A stretch of DNA of 64,000 nt from an uncultured Lachnospiraceae bacterium (GTDB taxonomy: Bacteria; Bacillota; Clostridia; Lachnospirales; Lachnospiraceae), in contig CAJURT010000001.1 in NCBI GenBank assembly GCA_910588875.1, forward strand, positions 1 to 64,000, written 5' to 3'. Made by a program: the position numbers and the translations under genes. The notes under the pieces were generated by a model. The model made no database searches. It had not been told where the DNA came from and worked only from the letters and a program-made list of their open reading frames with translations. This document shows positions 24,196 through 32,152 of this stretch, piece by piece (the stretch's first letter is position 1; each line of letters begins with the position of its first letter).

Positions 24196-25866
24196 ATGAA
24201 AAAGCAGAAAAAAACCAAAAGCCAGGAACGGCAGGAACGCTTTGAAGAAATTTATATCCAGACATATGAGGATGTGAGCAGGTATATCCGTTTATTAATT
24301 CCCAATCGAGAAAAAGCGAAAAAACTGCTGATTTTGACTTATGCTGATTTTTATACCAATATGGTAGACTATTTTGGGAAAAGCAATACAGCACAGCTAT
24401 TGCAGGAAAAAGCAGATGATATTGCTGTGCTTAAATTAGGCATCAGCCAAGAACAGATCCGGGTTACTCATATGAAAAGAAATCAAGGGACAGGTTTATC
24501 AGAGAGTAATTCAGGGAGAGATAAGTTAGATGAGACATCTGTTTTTTTTGAAATATGGGATTATCTGAAACTGGATGAAAACCAGGATGGAAACGGAAAT
24601 TTCTCTACACTTCGCTTAATAGGCCAAAATATACTGTCTGTTGCTTTCCTTTTATCAGCAATTGGGGCTTTGGTTTTTGGGGCTGGAAAAATCAAAGAAC
24701 GGCTGGAATCATTGCGGAAACCCTTTCTGGAATCATTGGCGGCAGAAGAAAGTAAAAGGCTGGAGGAAGAGGAGAAAAAGAAAAAAAAGAGTATTAAGAT
24801 AGGAGGAAAGGCAGTTTATCTGTCAGAGGTAGGGCAGGTTTTATATTCCCTTCCCCTTGACCAGACGGAATTTGCGTCAGAGAATCCGGAGAATCCAGAG
24901 ATACAGGTGGATCTTGAGGGATGGCGTTATTATCTTCCCTGCCCGGAAAGAAAAGACTCCGTTTTATCAGAAGTATCTCCGGAATTGTTTCATACATTGT
25001 ACCGGATGAAGGATGGACAGAATGATATTGAGATACTTTCCCGGGAAGTAGATGATTTTTGTATTTTTGAAGATAAGGTCTATATCGAAAGTTTTGACAG
25101 AATCCAGGTTCTTGAGATGGGAGAGAATTTTGAAAAAATTACCCCTGGGATTTATGTACATCAGGAAAATTGCGAATTTTATCTCAGGGATATGTTAGGC
25201 CGTGGAGTGGAGAAGGAAAAGGATGGGAATATCTATTATGGGGACCGGATTTTCCGGATGGACTCCGACAGGATTGCTGATGTCATAAAATCAGACCAGA
25301 TAAGGGATGGCATCCGGTATGAACTAAAAGATTTGGAGGATTCCAAAAAGATTTACCGGGTCAGGAATGGGGTGGAAGAACTTTTTATTGAAGAGGATAT
25401 CACAATCGATTGTTTTTGTATTGCAGAGGATTACCTTTATTATAGTGCTTATATCAGAAAAGGTGGTTCCGGGGCGGACTATAGTAAGATATTCCGTAAA
25501 TCCCTGAAAGAAGATAAGAAAAGAGAAAAAGTCCATGATGAATTTGGGGGACGGATCTGGCAGATGTATTATTGTCAGGAAAACAATCAGATTTATGGAA
25601 ATTATACCCCAAAAAATTGGACAAACAATCATGGGGAGATTGTTGTGATTGACCCGGCGGGAAAGATGAGTTACCTGAATGGAAGCGAACAACGCTCGGT
25701 GAGAGAAACTACGGGGAATGATACCCTGGAGTTTGTGATGATGCGGGATAATCAGGTATACTGCTATTGGAAAGATTATCAGTGGGAAAAGGGAAAGGAG
25801 CCGGAGATTCTCTGGAGGGATGTTATTGTAATTCCTAACGGAAGCAGAATAAGGATTAAAGATTAA
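24196..25866 (+). CDS. Membrane protein with sigma-region-2-like head and large repeat-rich C-terminal domain
   Basis: A 556-residue protein I do not recognise as a named family. Residues 15-60 (EIYIQTYEDVSRYIRLLI, then NREKAKKLLILTYADFY) resemble region 2 of ECF sigma factors, though without an obvious region 4. A single membrane segment spans about 141-164. A charged helix (165-205) links to a C-terminal half built of short beta-rich blocks of the YLYYSxY type, similar to DUF5050-type propellers. The orientation suggests cytoplasmic head and external propeller, but this is inferred. It follows the DUF4446 gene by 31 bases and ends at a terminator. Confidence 0.55.
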   Translation: MKKQKKTKSQERQERFEEIYIQTYEDVSRYIRLLIPNREKAKKLLILTYADFYTNMVDYFGKSNTAQLLQEKADDIAVLKLGISQEQIRVTHMKRNQGTGLSESNSGRDKLDETSVFFEIWDYLKLDENQDGNGNFSTLRLIGQNILSVAFLLSAIGALVFGAGKIKERLESLRKPFLESLAAEESKRLEEEEKKKKKSIKIGGKAVYLSEVGQVLYSLPLDQTEFASENPENPEIQVDLEGWRYYLPCPERKDSVLSEVSPELFHTLYRMKDGQNDIEILSREVDDFCIFEDKVYIESFDRIQVLEMGENFEKITPGIYVHQENCEFYLRDMLGRGVEKEKDGNIYYGDRIFRMDSDRIADVIKSDQIRDGIRYELKDLEDSKKIYRVRNGVEELFIEEDITIDCFCIAEDYLYYSAYIRKGGSGADYSKIFRKSLKEDKKREKVHDEFGGRIWQMYYCQENNQIYGNYTPKNWTNNHGEIVVIDPAGKMSYLNGSEQRSVRETTGNDTLEFVMMRDNQVYCYWKDYQWEKGKEPEILWRDVIVIPNGSRIRIKD

Positions 25867-25872
25867 AAGAAG

Positions 25873-25907
25873 GCGCTTTGGTTAACATAATACCAAGGCG
25901 CTTTTTT
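25873..25907 (+). terminator. Intrinsic terminator ending the soj operon
   Basis: GCGCTTTGGT pairs with ACCAAGGCGC (one G-U), followed by six Ts. It lies between convergent genes and probably serves both. Confidence 0.88.
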
Positions 25908-25914
25908 AATCCCC

Positions 25915-26142
25915 TTATTCATCAAAGATCACGATCACATAAAATCCTCTTTCATTTTCACGTATTTCTTTGATAATCCCCTTTCTGGATTTAATACGGT
26001 CACGAGCCGGATAACAGCCGGACATAGCTACAGCAGGTTCAATGATATAGCTATAGGTAACCCCTTCCCGTTCAATAATCTCGACTTCATCACCGGTTTT
26101 CACCAGTCCCTGGCGTTCCATCTTAAATTCTATCTCTCTCAT
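25915..26142 (-). CDS. Small hypothetical protein, SH3-like in appearance
   Basis: A 75-residue protein beginning MREIEFKMERQG. Alternating short beta strands and turns (TGDEVEIIEREG, SRKGIIKEI, GFYVIVIFDE) suggest a small beta-barrel such as an SH3- or KOW-like fold. I do not recognise a family and assign no function. ATG 26142 follows CGGAGGCAAAACG, a good ribosome-binding site, which argues that it is real. It is convergent with the preceding gene. Confidence 0.6.
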   Translation of the reverse strand: MREIEFKMERQGLVKTGDEVEIIEREGVTYSYIIEPAVAMSGCYPARDRIKSRKGIIKEIRENERGFYVIVIFDE

Positions 26143-26257
26143 CGTTTTGCCTCCGGTTTTTATATATCTAATTAAGTTTTGAATATTCTGCGTCAAACTG
26201 CCAATTACTTAATATTCGTTTAACTAAATAATAGCATATTTTTCATTAACTTTCTAC

Positions 26258-26305
26258 CCTCCATAAACAAAGTGCGTGTCCCTTTGTTCACAGATGGTAT
26301 GGAGG
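26258..26305. repeat. Two-part nested inverted repeat in an intergenic region
   Basis: CCTCCATA (26258-26265) pairs with TATGGAGG (26298-26305), and the directly adjacent AACAAAG (26266-26272) pairs with CTTTGTT (26282-26288). A nine-base loop and a nine-base one-sided bulge (CACAGATGG) complete the structure. The rest of the 26143-26447 gap is AT-rich with no other feature apart from a promoter. Confidence 0.5.
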
Positions 26306-26338
26306 ATTGATTACCAACGCTGTTGTTTTTCTTCTTTA

Positions 26339-26368
26339 TTGACTCCAGACCACAAAATGGTATATACT
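26339..26368 (+). promoter_or_regulatory. Candidate promoter of the decarboxylase gene
   Basis: TTGACT at 26339-26344 with TATATA at 26361-26366 (16-base spacer) or TATACT at 26363-26368 (18-base spacer). About 80 bases remain before the TTG start. Confidence 0.55.
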
Positions 26369-26447
26369 GGCATACAATACAGGACAGGATCCAAGAGAAG
26401 TCCAAAATGATACAGGAAAGCAGATAATTGCATGGAAAGGTAAAAAG

Positions 26448-27908
26448 TTGAAGAAGGAAGATTTATTACTGGAACGTTTAAAATCTTATGTACAATCTCC
26501 GGCATATCCGTTCCATATGCCAGGTCATAAGAGAAGTAAAAATAGTTTTTGTCAAGAATTTAGTAATCCATATGAAATTGATATTACAGAGATTGAAGGG
26601 TTTGATAATCTGCATCATCCAGAGGGAATACTACAGGATTCCATGCAGTGGGCATCACAAATCTATGGGTCAGATCGGACTTATTATCTGATTAACGGGA
26701 GCAGCAGTGGTATTTTAAGTGCAATCAGCAGTGTTTGCGGTTTTAATGATAAAATTATAATCAGCAGAAATTGCCATAAATCAGTATATCATGGAATTAT
26801 CCTCAAAAAACTGAAAACCGCTTATATTTATCCACAAATTTTAAAAAAAATGTGGATAACCGGGGGCATTTCAGAAAAAAATGTGGAAAAAACATTGGAA
26901 GAAAATCCGGACGCCAATGCGGTATTGGTGGTATCACCGACTTATGACGGCATTGTATCGGATATCCGGGGAATCGCTGAGGCAGTACATAAAAGAGGGA
27001 TTCCTTTGATTGTGGACGAGGCCCACGGTGCACATTTTTCTTTTGAAAAAGAGAAGGAAGGAAGACTGTTCCCGGTATCAGCTCTGGATTGTGGTGCAGA
27101 TATAGTAATTCAGAGTTTGCATAAGACTCTTCCCTCTTTTACTCAAACGGCGGTTCTTCATGTAAGGAAAGGCTATGTTGATTTGGAAAGGCTGGAATGG
27201 TATCTGCAGGTTTATCAAAGCAGCAGCCCTTCTTATCTTTTGATGGCAGGAATTGAGCGTTGTATTTTTGAGATGGAACATAAAGGACGTGAATATTATT
27301 CTGAGTTTGGGAAACGGCTTTTAAAGATCCGAAAAAATTTAGGGTCTATGGAATGTCTGGAACTTTTGGATGAAAACGTGATCGGGCATTGTGGAATATA
27401 CGGCTTAGACAGATCTAAAATACTGATCTTTTGCAGGAAGGCACTTTTTTCAGGGGAAGAATTGGGGAAAATATTGAGGGAAAAATATAATTTGGAGATG
27501 GAAATGTGCGGTGCAGACTATGTGACAGCCATCACAACAATTTTTGATACCCAGGAAGGCCTGGACAGGCTGGAGAAAGCGTTTTTGGAGATTGACAGGG
27601 ATGTTTCCAGGAAAAAGGGAGATAGGGGAAACATACAGGAGAACTGGGAGGATTCCCACCCCCCAATATGCATGGCTCTGTCAGAGGCAATGGATGGAAA
27701 AAAAGAGCTGCTGCTGCTTTCTGATTGTACAGGACGGATATCGGCGGAATTTATTTATCTGTATCCTCCGGGAATACCGATTGTAGTGCCCGGGGAGAGG
27801 ATAGAAAAAGAGGTGGTAAAAAGAGTGCTCTGGTACCGGGAAATGGGATTTCCTGTGGAGGGGATGTCAGATAAGAAGGCAGAATATCTCTTGGTTTGCA
27901 TAGAATGA
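26448..27908 (+). CDS. Orn/Lys/Arg-type PLP-dependent amino acid decarboxylase
   Basis: A 486-residue fold-type I decarboxylase of the Gram-positive arginine/lysine/ornithine group. The N-terminal PFHMPGHKRS is the family signature. IVDEAHGAH carries the aspartate contacting the PLP ring nitrogen, and IQSLHKTLPS carries the PLP lysine, K226. The likely product is a polyamine or its precursor; arginine and lysine cannot be told apart. The start is TTG 26448 with AAAGG seven bases upstream. Within the coding sequence (26828-26859) lies a perfect inverted pair of DnaA boxes. A guanylate-kinase-like gene follows after 32 bases. Confidence 0.88.
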   Translation: MKKEDLLLERLKSYVQSPAYPFHMPGHKRSKNSFCQEFSNPYEIDITEIEGFDNLHHPEGILQDSMQWASQIYGSDRTYYLINGSSSGILSAISSVCGFNDKIIISRNCHKSVYHGIILKKLKTAYIYPQILKKMWITGGISEKNVEKTLEENPDANAVLVVSPTYDGIVSDIRGIAEAVHKRGIPLIVDEAHGAHFSFEKEKEGRLFPVSALDCGADIVIQSLHKTLPSFTQTAVLHVRKGYVDLERLEWYLQVYQSSSPSYLLMAGIERCIFEMEHKGREYYSEFGKRLLKIRKNLGSMECLELLDENVIGHCGIYGLDRSKILIFCRKALFSGEELGKILREKYNLEMEMCGADYVTAITTIFDTQEGLDRLEKAFLEIDRDVSRKKGDRGNIQENWEDSHPPICMALSEAMDGKKELLLLSDCTGRISAEFIYLYPPGIPIVVPGERIEKEVVKRVLWYREMGFPVEGMSDKKAEYLLVCIE

Positions 27909-27940
27909 AACCGACTTTAAAACAAAAAAGAGGAAAGACA

Positions 27941-28513
27941 ATGGGCAGGATATTTTATTTAATGGGGAAAAGTGCATCGGGGAAAGATACGGTTTACAAG
28001 AGGCTTTTAGAAGAATACCCAAAGCTTTGTCCTCTGGTTCTCTACACAACACGTCCGATGAGGGATGGGGAAACACAGGGAGTAGAATATCATTTTGTTT
28101 CACAAGAAAAGCTGGAAAATTTTAAAAAGCAGGGAAAAGTGATTGAATCTCGGGTATATGACACAGTGGCCGGGCCCTGGAGTTATGCCACGATAGACGA
28201 CGGAATGATGTCAAAGGGGAATCAGGATTATGTGGCAATCGGAACCCTGGAATCCTACAAAAAAGTGAGGGATTATTTTGGGAGAAATCTTGTAATTCCG
28301 GTTTATATTGCCATTGAAGATGGATTGCGTTTAGAGCGGGCTTTGAAGAGGGAACGGCAGCAAAAGAAACCGAATTATCAGGAGATGTGCCGCAGATTTT
28401 TGGCAGATGAGGAAGATTTTTCTTTGGAAAAGCTGAAACAGTGTGGAATTGAAAAGGTTTATGAGAATGAAAACCTGGAAAACTGCATGGAGGAAATCAG
28501 GAAGATTATTTAA
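27941..28513 (+). CDS. Guanylate-kinase-like protein, diverged nucleotide site
   Basis: A 190-residue P-loop kinase similar to guanylate kinase. The P-loop is MGKSASGKDT rather than the usual GPSGxGK(S/G)T. The TTRPMRDGETQGVEYHFVS segment matches the GMP-binding TTRxxRxGExxGxDYxFv region. The next segment, RVYDTVAGPWSYAT, differs from the usual nYYGT, so the acceptor nucleotide may not be GMP. ATG 27941 is chosen for AGAGGAAAGACA just upstream. Proteins annotated as guanylate kinase adjacent to this decarboxylase occur in related clostridia, to my knowledge, and a housekeeping gmk may lie elsewhere. Confidence 0.75.
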   Translation: MGRIFYLMGKSASGKDTVYKRLLEEYPKLCPLVLYTTRPMRDGETQGVEYHFVSQEKLENFKKQGKVIESRVYDTVAGPWSYATIDDGMMSKGNQDYVAIGTLESYKKVRDYFGRNLVIPVYIAIEDGLRLERALKRERQQKKPNYQEMCRRFLADEEDFSLEKLKQCGIEKVYENENLENCMEEIRKII

Positions 28514-28571
28514 TTTTCTATACAGAACCCTGATTTTATGTTATACTTTCTCGTGTGTGAAAGGAGCAGCT

Positions 28572-29603
28572 ATGCCTGGTTTCAATGAAATTCTTGGACA
28601 TGATTCAATCAAGAGGCATTTTCTAAGGGCAATTGAGACAAGGAAGATTTCCCATGCTTATATTTTAGACGGTGAAACCGGCATGGGAAAGAAGTCTTTG
28701 GCTGTTGCATTTGCGTTGACGTTGTTGTGCCAGGGGGAAGGGAAAAGGCCTTGCCTGGACTGCCATGCCTGCAGGCAGGTATTAAGCAAAAACCATCCGG
28801 ATGTCATATATGTGAGGCATGAAAAGCCGGCCAGCATCGGCGTGGATGATATCCGGGAGCAGATTAATGACAGTGTCCTGATCCGTCCATATAGCGCTTC
28901 TCACAAGATATATATTGTGGATGAGGCAGAAAAAATGACGGTACAGGCACAGAATGCCCTGCTTAAGACAATTGAGGAGCCGCCGGATTATGTGGTTATT
29001 CTTTTGCTGGCGGCCGGCCAGGAAGCATTTCTGCCCACAGTGCTTTCACGGTGTGTTCAGCTAAAGCTAAAGCCTCTGCAGGATAAGGCGGTGAAGGCTT
29101 ATCTGATGGAAAAATTTCAGATAAAGGAAACAGAAGCAGATACCTGCACGGCATTTGCCAGGGGGAATTTGGGAAGGGCAATTGCCATTGCATCCTCCGG
29201 GGAGTTTCAGGCTATGCAGCAAGAATTGCTGCAGGTATTAAAAAATATTTATCAATTTGACATTTCAGAAATTATGGATGAAATCCGCAGGATAAAGGAT
29301 AATAAACAGGATTTTGGGGAGTTTTTGGATTTTATAGAAACCTGGTATCGGGATATATTGGTTTATAAGGCAACACAGGATTCGGATCTGCTTATTTTTA
29401 AGGAAGAATATCCTTCAATCCGGGAGATCAGCGGGAAGAGCGGTTACGGAAACATAGGGAGGATCCTGGACGGGATAATGAAAGCGAGAATGCGTTTACA
29501 GTCAAATGTCAATATGGAATTGGCGGCGGAACTGCTTTTTATGATTTTGAAGGAGAATACGGCTTCCATAGAAATATCAGGTTCATTGGAAAAGGAGAGA
29601 TGA
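28572..29603 (+). CDS. holB: DNA polymerase III delta-prime subunit
   Basis: A 343-residue clamp-loader subunit. It opens FNEILGHDSIKRHFLRAIE; the P-loop-like DGETGMGKKSLA follows. The zinc site is a four-cysteine cluster, with CLDCHAC visible after an upstream cysteine, and KIYIVDEAEKMTVQAQNALLKTIEEPP is the delta-prime/gamma Walker B and sensor region. ATG 28572 follows GAAAGGAGCAGCT; a long in-frame upstream extension overlaps the preceding gene and is not translated sequence. It heads the conserved holB-ricT-trmN-rsmI order. Confidence 0.93.
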   Translation: MPGFNEILGHDSIKRHFLRAIETRKISHAYILDGETGMGKKSLAVAFALTLLCQGEGKRPCLDCHACRQVLSKNHPDVIYVRHEKPASIGVDDIREQINDSVLIRPYSASHKIYIVDEAEKMTVQAQNALLKTIEEPPDYVVILLLAAGQEAFLPTVLSRCVQLKLKPLQDKAVKAYLMEKFQIKETEADTCTAFARGNLGRAIAIASSGEFQAMQQELLQVLKNIYQFDISEIMDEIRRIKDNKQDFGEFLDFIETWYRDILVYKATQDSDLLIFKEEYPSIREISGKSGYGNIGRILDGIMKARMRLQSNVNMELAAELLFMILKENTASIEISGSLEKER

Positions 29604-29607
29604 ATAT

Positions 29608-30516
29608 ATGACAACGGTAATAGGGGTAAGGTTCCGAAGCGGCGGAAAGGTATATTATTTCGGGCCGGGCAAATTGGATATTAAAAGCGGCGATCATGTG
29701 ATCGTGGAGACGGCACGGGGTGTGGAATATGGTTATGTGGTGTTGGGAAACCGGGAGGTGGAGGATGAGAAAGTGGTTCAGCCTCTGAAGTCTGTGATCC
29801 GCATGGCAACGGGGGAGGACAAGGCCAGGGAAGAGAGCAACCGCAAGAAAGAAAAGGATGCCTTTGGCATCTGTCAGGAGAAGATCCGCAAGCACGGGTT
29901 GGAGATGAAACTGATTGATGTGGAATACACTTTTGACAATAATAAGATTTTATTTTATTTTACTGCCGACGGCAGGATTGATTTCAGGGAATTGGTCAAG
30001 GACCTGGCATCTGTGTTTAAGACCAGGATTGAGTTAAGGCAGGTGGGTGTCCGGGATGAGACAAAGATTGTGGGGGGTGTGGGCATCTGCGGGCGTGAAC
30101 TTTGCTGCCATTCTTATCTTTCAGAGTTCATACCGGTGTCAATCCGGATGGCGAAGGAACAGAACCTGTCCTTAAACCCGACAAAGATTTCCGGGGTCTG
30201 CGGAAGGCTGATGTGCTGCCTGAAGAATGAGGAGGAGACTTATGAGTATCTCAACAGCAAGCTTCCCAATGTGGGGGATTTTGTGACAACGGATGACGGG
30301 CTGAAGGGAGAAGTGCAGAGTGTCAACGTACTGCGCCAGCAGGTAAAGGTTATCGTGGTGGTAGACCATGATGAGAAAGAGATCCGGGAATATAAGGTGG
30401 ATCAGCTGCGGTTTAAACCAAGGAGGAGAAAGAAAAAGGCCGAGGTGGAGGATGCGGAACTAAGGAAACTGGAAGCCTTGGAAAAGAAAGAGGGAAGGTC
30501 AAAACTTGATGAATAA
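29608..30516 (+). CDS. ricT: PSP1-domain protein RicT (YaaT)
   Basis: A 302-residue PSP1-domain protein. In B. subtilis RicT forms, with RicA and RicF, an iron-sulfur complex that supports RNase Y-dependent mRNA maturation and sporulation/competence phosphorelay. Cysteines are visible in GGVGICGRELCCHSY and SGVCGRLMCCLKN, suitable for cluster binding. A lysine-rich C-terminal tail follows residue 270. It starts four bases after holB and its end overlaps the methyltransferase gene by eight bases. Confidence 0.93.
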   Translation: MTTVIGVRFRSGGKVYYFGPGKLDIKSGDHVIVETARGVEYGYVVLGNREVEDEKVVQPLKSVIRMATGEDKAREESNRKKEKDAFGICQEKIRKHGLEMKLIDVEYTFDNNKILFYFTADGRIDFRELVKDLASVFKTRIELRQVGVRDETKIVGGVGICGRELCCHSYLSEFIPVSIRMAKEQNLSLNPTKISGVCGRLMCCLKNEEETYEYLNSKLPNVGDFVTTDDGLKGEVQSVNVLRQQVKVIVVVDHDEKEIREYKVDQLRFKPRRRKKKAEVEDAELRKLEALEKKEGRSKLDE

Positions 30517-31255
30517 ACCAGAGGTAACCATCCAGGATGACGAGCGGGTGGATGACCTGCAAAGGAACCATTACCGGATTATCCAGAAAAAGAAGGGCTT
30601 CTGTTTTGGCATGGATGCGGTTTTGCTGTCCGGGTTTGCCCGGGTAAAACAGAAGGAGAGGATGATTGACCTTGGCACCGGGTCAGGGATTATACCGATT
30701 TTGCTTGAGGCAAAGACAGAGGGGGAATCCTTTACCGGTTTAGAGATCCAAAAAGAGGTGGCCGGGATGGCTTTAAGAAGCGTGCATTTGAATGGATTGG
30801 AGGATAAGGTATTTATTGTACAAGGGGATATCAAGGAAGCCAGCCGGATTTGCGGCAGGGCTTCTTTTGATGTTGTGACCTCCAATCCTCCCTATATGGT
30901 GGTACACCAGGGGCTGGAAAACCCGGATTCCATGAAGGCGGTTTCCCGCCATGAGATTCTCTGCACGCTGGAGGATGTGGTGAGGGAATCGTCTCTGCTT
31001 TTAAAACCCGGAGGACGGTTTTATCTGGTACACCGCCCAAGGCGGCTGGCAGAGATTATCTGTGTGCTAAGGGGATATGGGCTGGAGCCAAAGAGGATGA
31101 AGATGGTGCATCCCTTTGCGGACAGGGAGGCAAATATGGTCTTGATAGAGGCAGTGAAGGGAGGAGGGATGATGATGAAGGTAGAACCGCCGGTTATTGT
31201 CTTTGAACGGCCGGGTGAATATTCCCAGGAGATCCGGACTACATATGGATATTGA
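30509..31255 (+). CDS. trmN6: tRNA1(Val) (adenine-37-N6)-methyltransferase-like protein
   Basis: A 248-residue class I methyltransferase. Motif I is IDLGTGSGIIPILL; motif IV is TSNPPYM, of the N6-adenine type acting on nucleic acid. The N-terminal KKGFCFGMDAVLLSGF is typical of the YfiC/TrmN6 family that modifies A37 of tRNA1(Val). ATG 30509 lies inside the ricT stop region, so the two are translationally coupled; a TTG just upstream is less likely. RNA target is by family only. Confidence 0.85.
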   Translation: MNKPEVTIQDDERVDDLQRNHYRIIQKKKGFCFGMDAVLLSGFARVKQKERMIDLGTGSGIIPILLEAKTEGESFTGLEIQKEVAGMALRSVHLNGLEDKVFIVQGDIKEASRICGRASFDVVTSNPPYMVVHQGLENPDSMKAVSRHEILCTLEDVVRESSLLLKPGGRFYLVHRPRRLAEIICVLRGYGLEPKRMKMVHPFADREANMVLIEAVKGGGMMMKVEPPVIVFERPGEYSQEIRTTYGY

Positions 31256-31282
31256 CAGCTGGTAAGGGAAGGAGAAGAACAG

Positions 31283-32149
31283 ATGGAGAAGATGGCAAAG
31301 GGCAGGGCTGGCAAATTGTTCCTCTGTGCAACGCCGATTGGCAATCTGGAAGATATTACGCTCCGGGTATTGAACACATTAAAGGAAGTGGATCTGATTG
31401 CAGCGGAGGATACCCGGCATAGCATCAAATTGCTGAACCATTTTGGGATCCGGACGCCAATGACCAGTTACCATGAGTATAATAAGGTGGATAAAGCCCG
31501 GCTGCTTGTGGATAAGCTTCGCCAGGGGGGTGATATCGCCCTGGTGACAGACGCAGGGACTCCGGGAATCTCGGATCCGGGGGAAGAACTGGTAAAACAA
31601 TGCTATGAGGCCGGAATTGAGGTGACTTCCCTTCCTGGCCCGGCTGCCTGTGTGACGGCGCTGACGGTTTCCGGGCTGGCTACCAGGAGGTTTTGTTTCG
31701 AGGCATTTTTGCCGGCGGATAAAAAGGAACGCCAGTGGATTTTGGAGGAATTAAAAAGGGAGACCCGGACAATCCTCCTTTATGAGGCTCCCCATCACCT
31801 GGTGAGGACATTAAAGGAATTGGCAGAGGCATTAGGGGAAGACCGCCGGATCACAATCTGCCGGGAACTTACGAAAAAATATGAGGAGGCTTACCGAAGT
31901 ACTTTTCGCGAATCCCTGGCCCGATATGAAGAGGAGGAACCTAAAGGGGAATGTGTGATTGTCATTGAGGGGAGGAGAATAGCGGACATTAAGCAGGAGC
32001 AGCAGAAAAACTGGGAGGATATCGGTATCCATGAGCACATGGAATTTTATCTGGGCCAGGGTAAGGAAAAGAAGGAAGCAATGAAGCTGGTGGCAAAGGA
32101 CAGGGGAGTCAGCAAGAGGGAGATTTATCAGAAATTAATGGAGGAATGA
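31283..32149 (+). CDS. rsmI: 16S rRNA (cytidine-1402-2'-O)-methyltransferase RsmI
   Basis: A 288-residue tetrapyrrole-methylase-fold enzyme that 2'-O-methylates C1402 of 16S rRNA. The family opening FLCATPIGNLEDITLRVL is present, followed by AAEDTRHSIKLLNHFGI, ALVTDAGTPGISDPG and SLPGPAACVTAL. The C-terminal part has the GKEKKEAMKLVAKDRG segment of the family. A perfect DnaA box (TGTGGATAA, 31507-31515) lies in its coding sequence. cysK starts four bases after its stop codon. Confidence 0.95.
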   Translation: MEKMAKGRAGKLFLCATPIGNLEDITLRVLNTLKEVDLIAAEDTRHSIKLLNHFGIRTPMTSYHEYNKVDKARLLVDKLRQGGDIALVTDAGTPGISDPGEELVKQCYEAGIEVTSLPGPAACVTALTVSGLATRRFCFEAFLPADKKERQWILEELKRETRTILLYEAPHHLVRTLKELAEALGEDRRITICRELTKKYEEAYRSTFRESLARYEEEEPKGECVIVIEGRRIADIKQEQQKNWEDIGIHEHMEFYLGQGKEKKEAMKLVAKDRGVSKREIYQKLMEE

Positions 32150-32152
32150 AAA

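Noticed and set aside
26220..26505. Short minus-strand open frames upstream of the decarboxylase
   Set aside because: No ribosome-binding site, overlap with the promoter and coding start of the plus-strand gene, and no recognisable protein.
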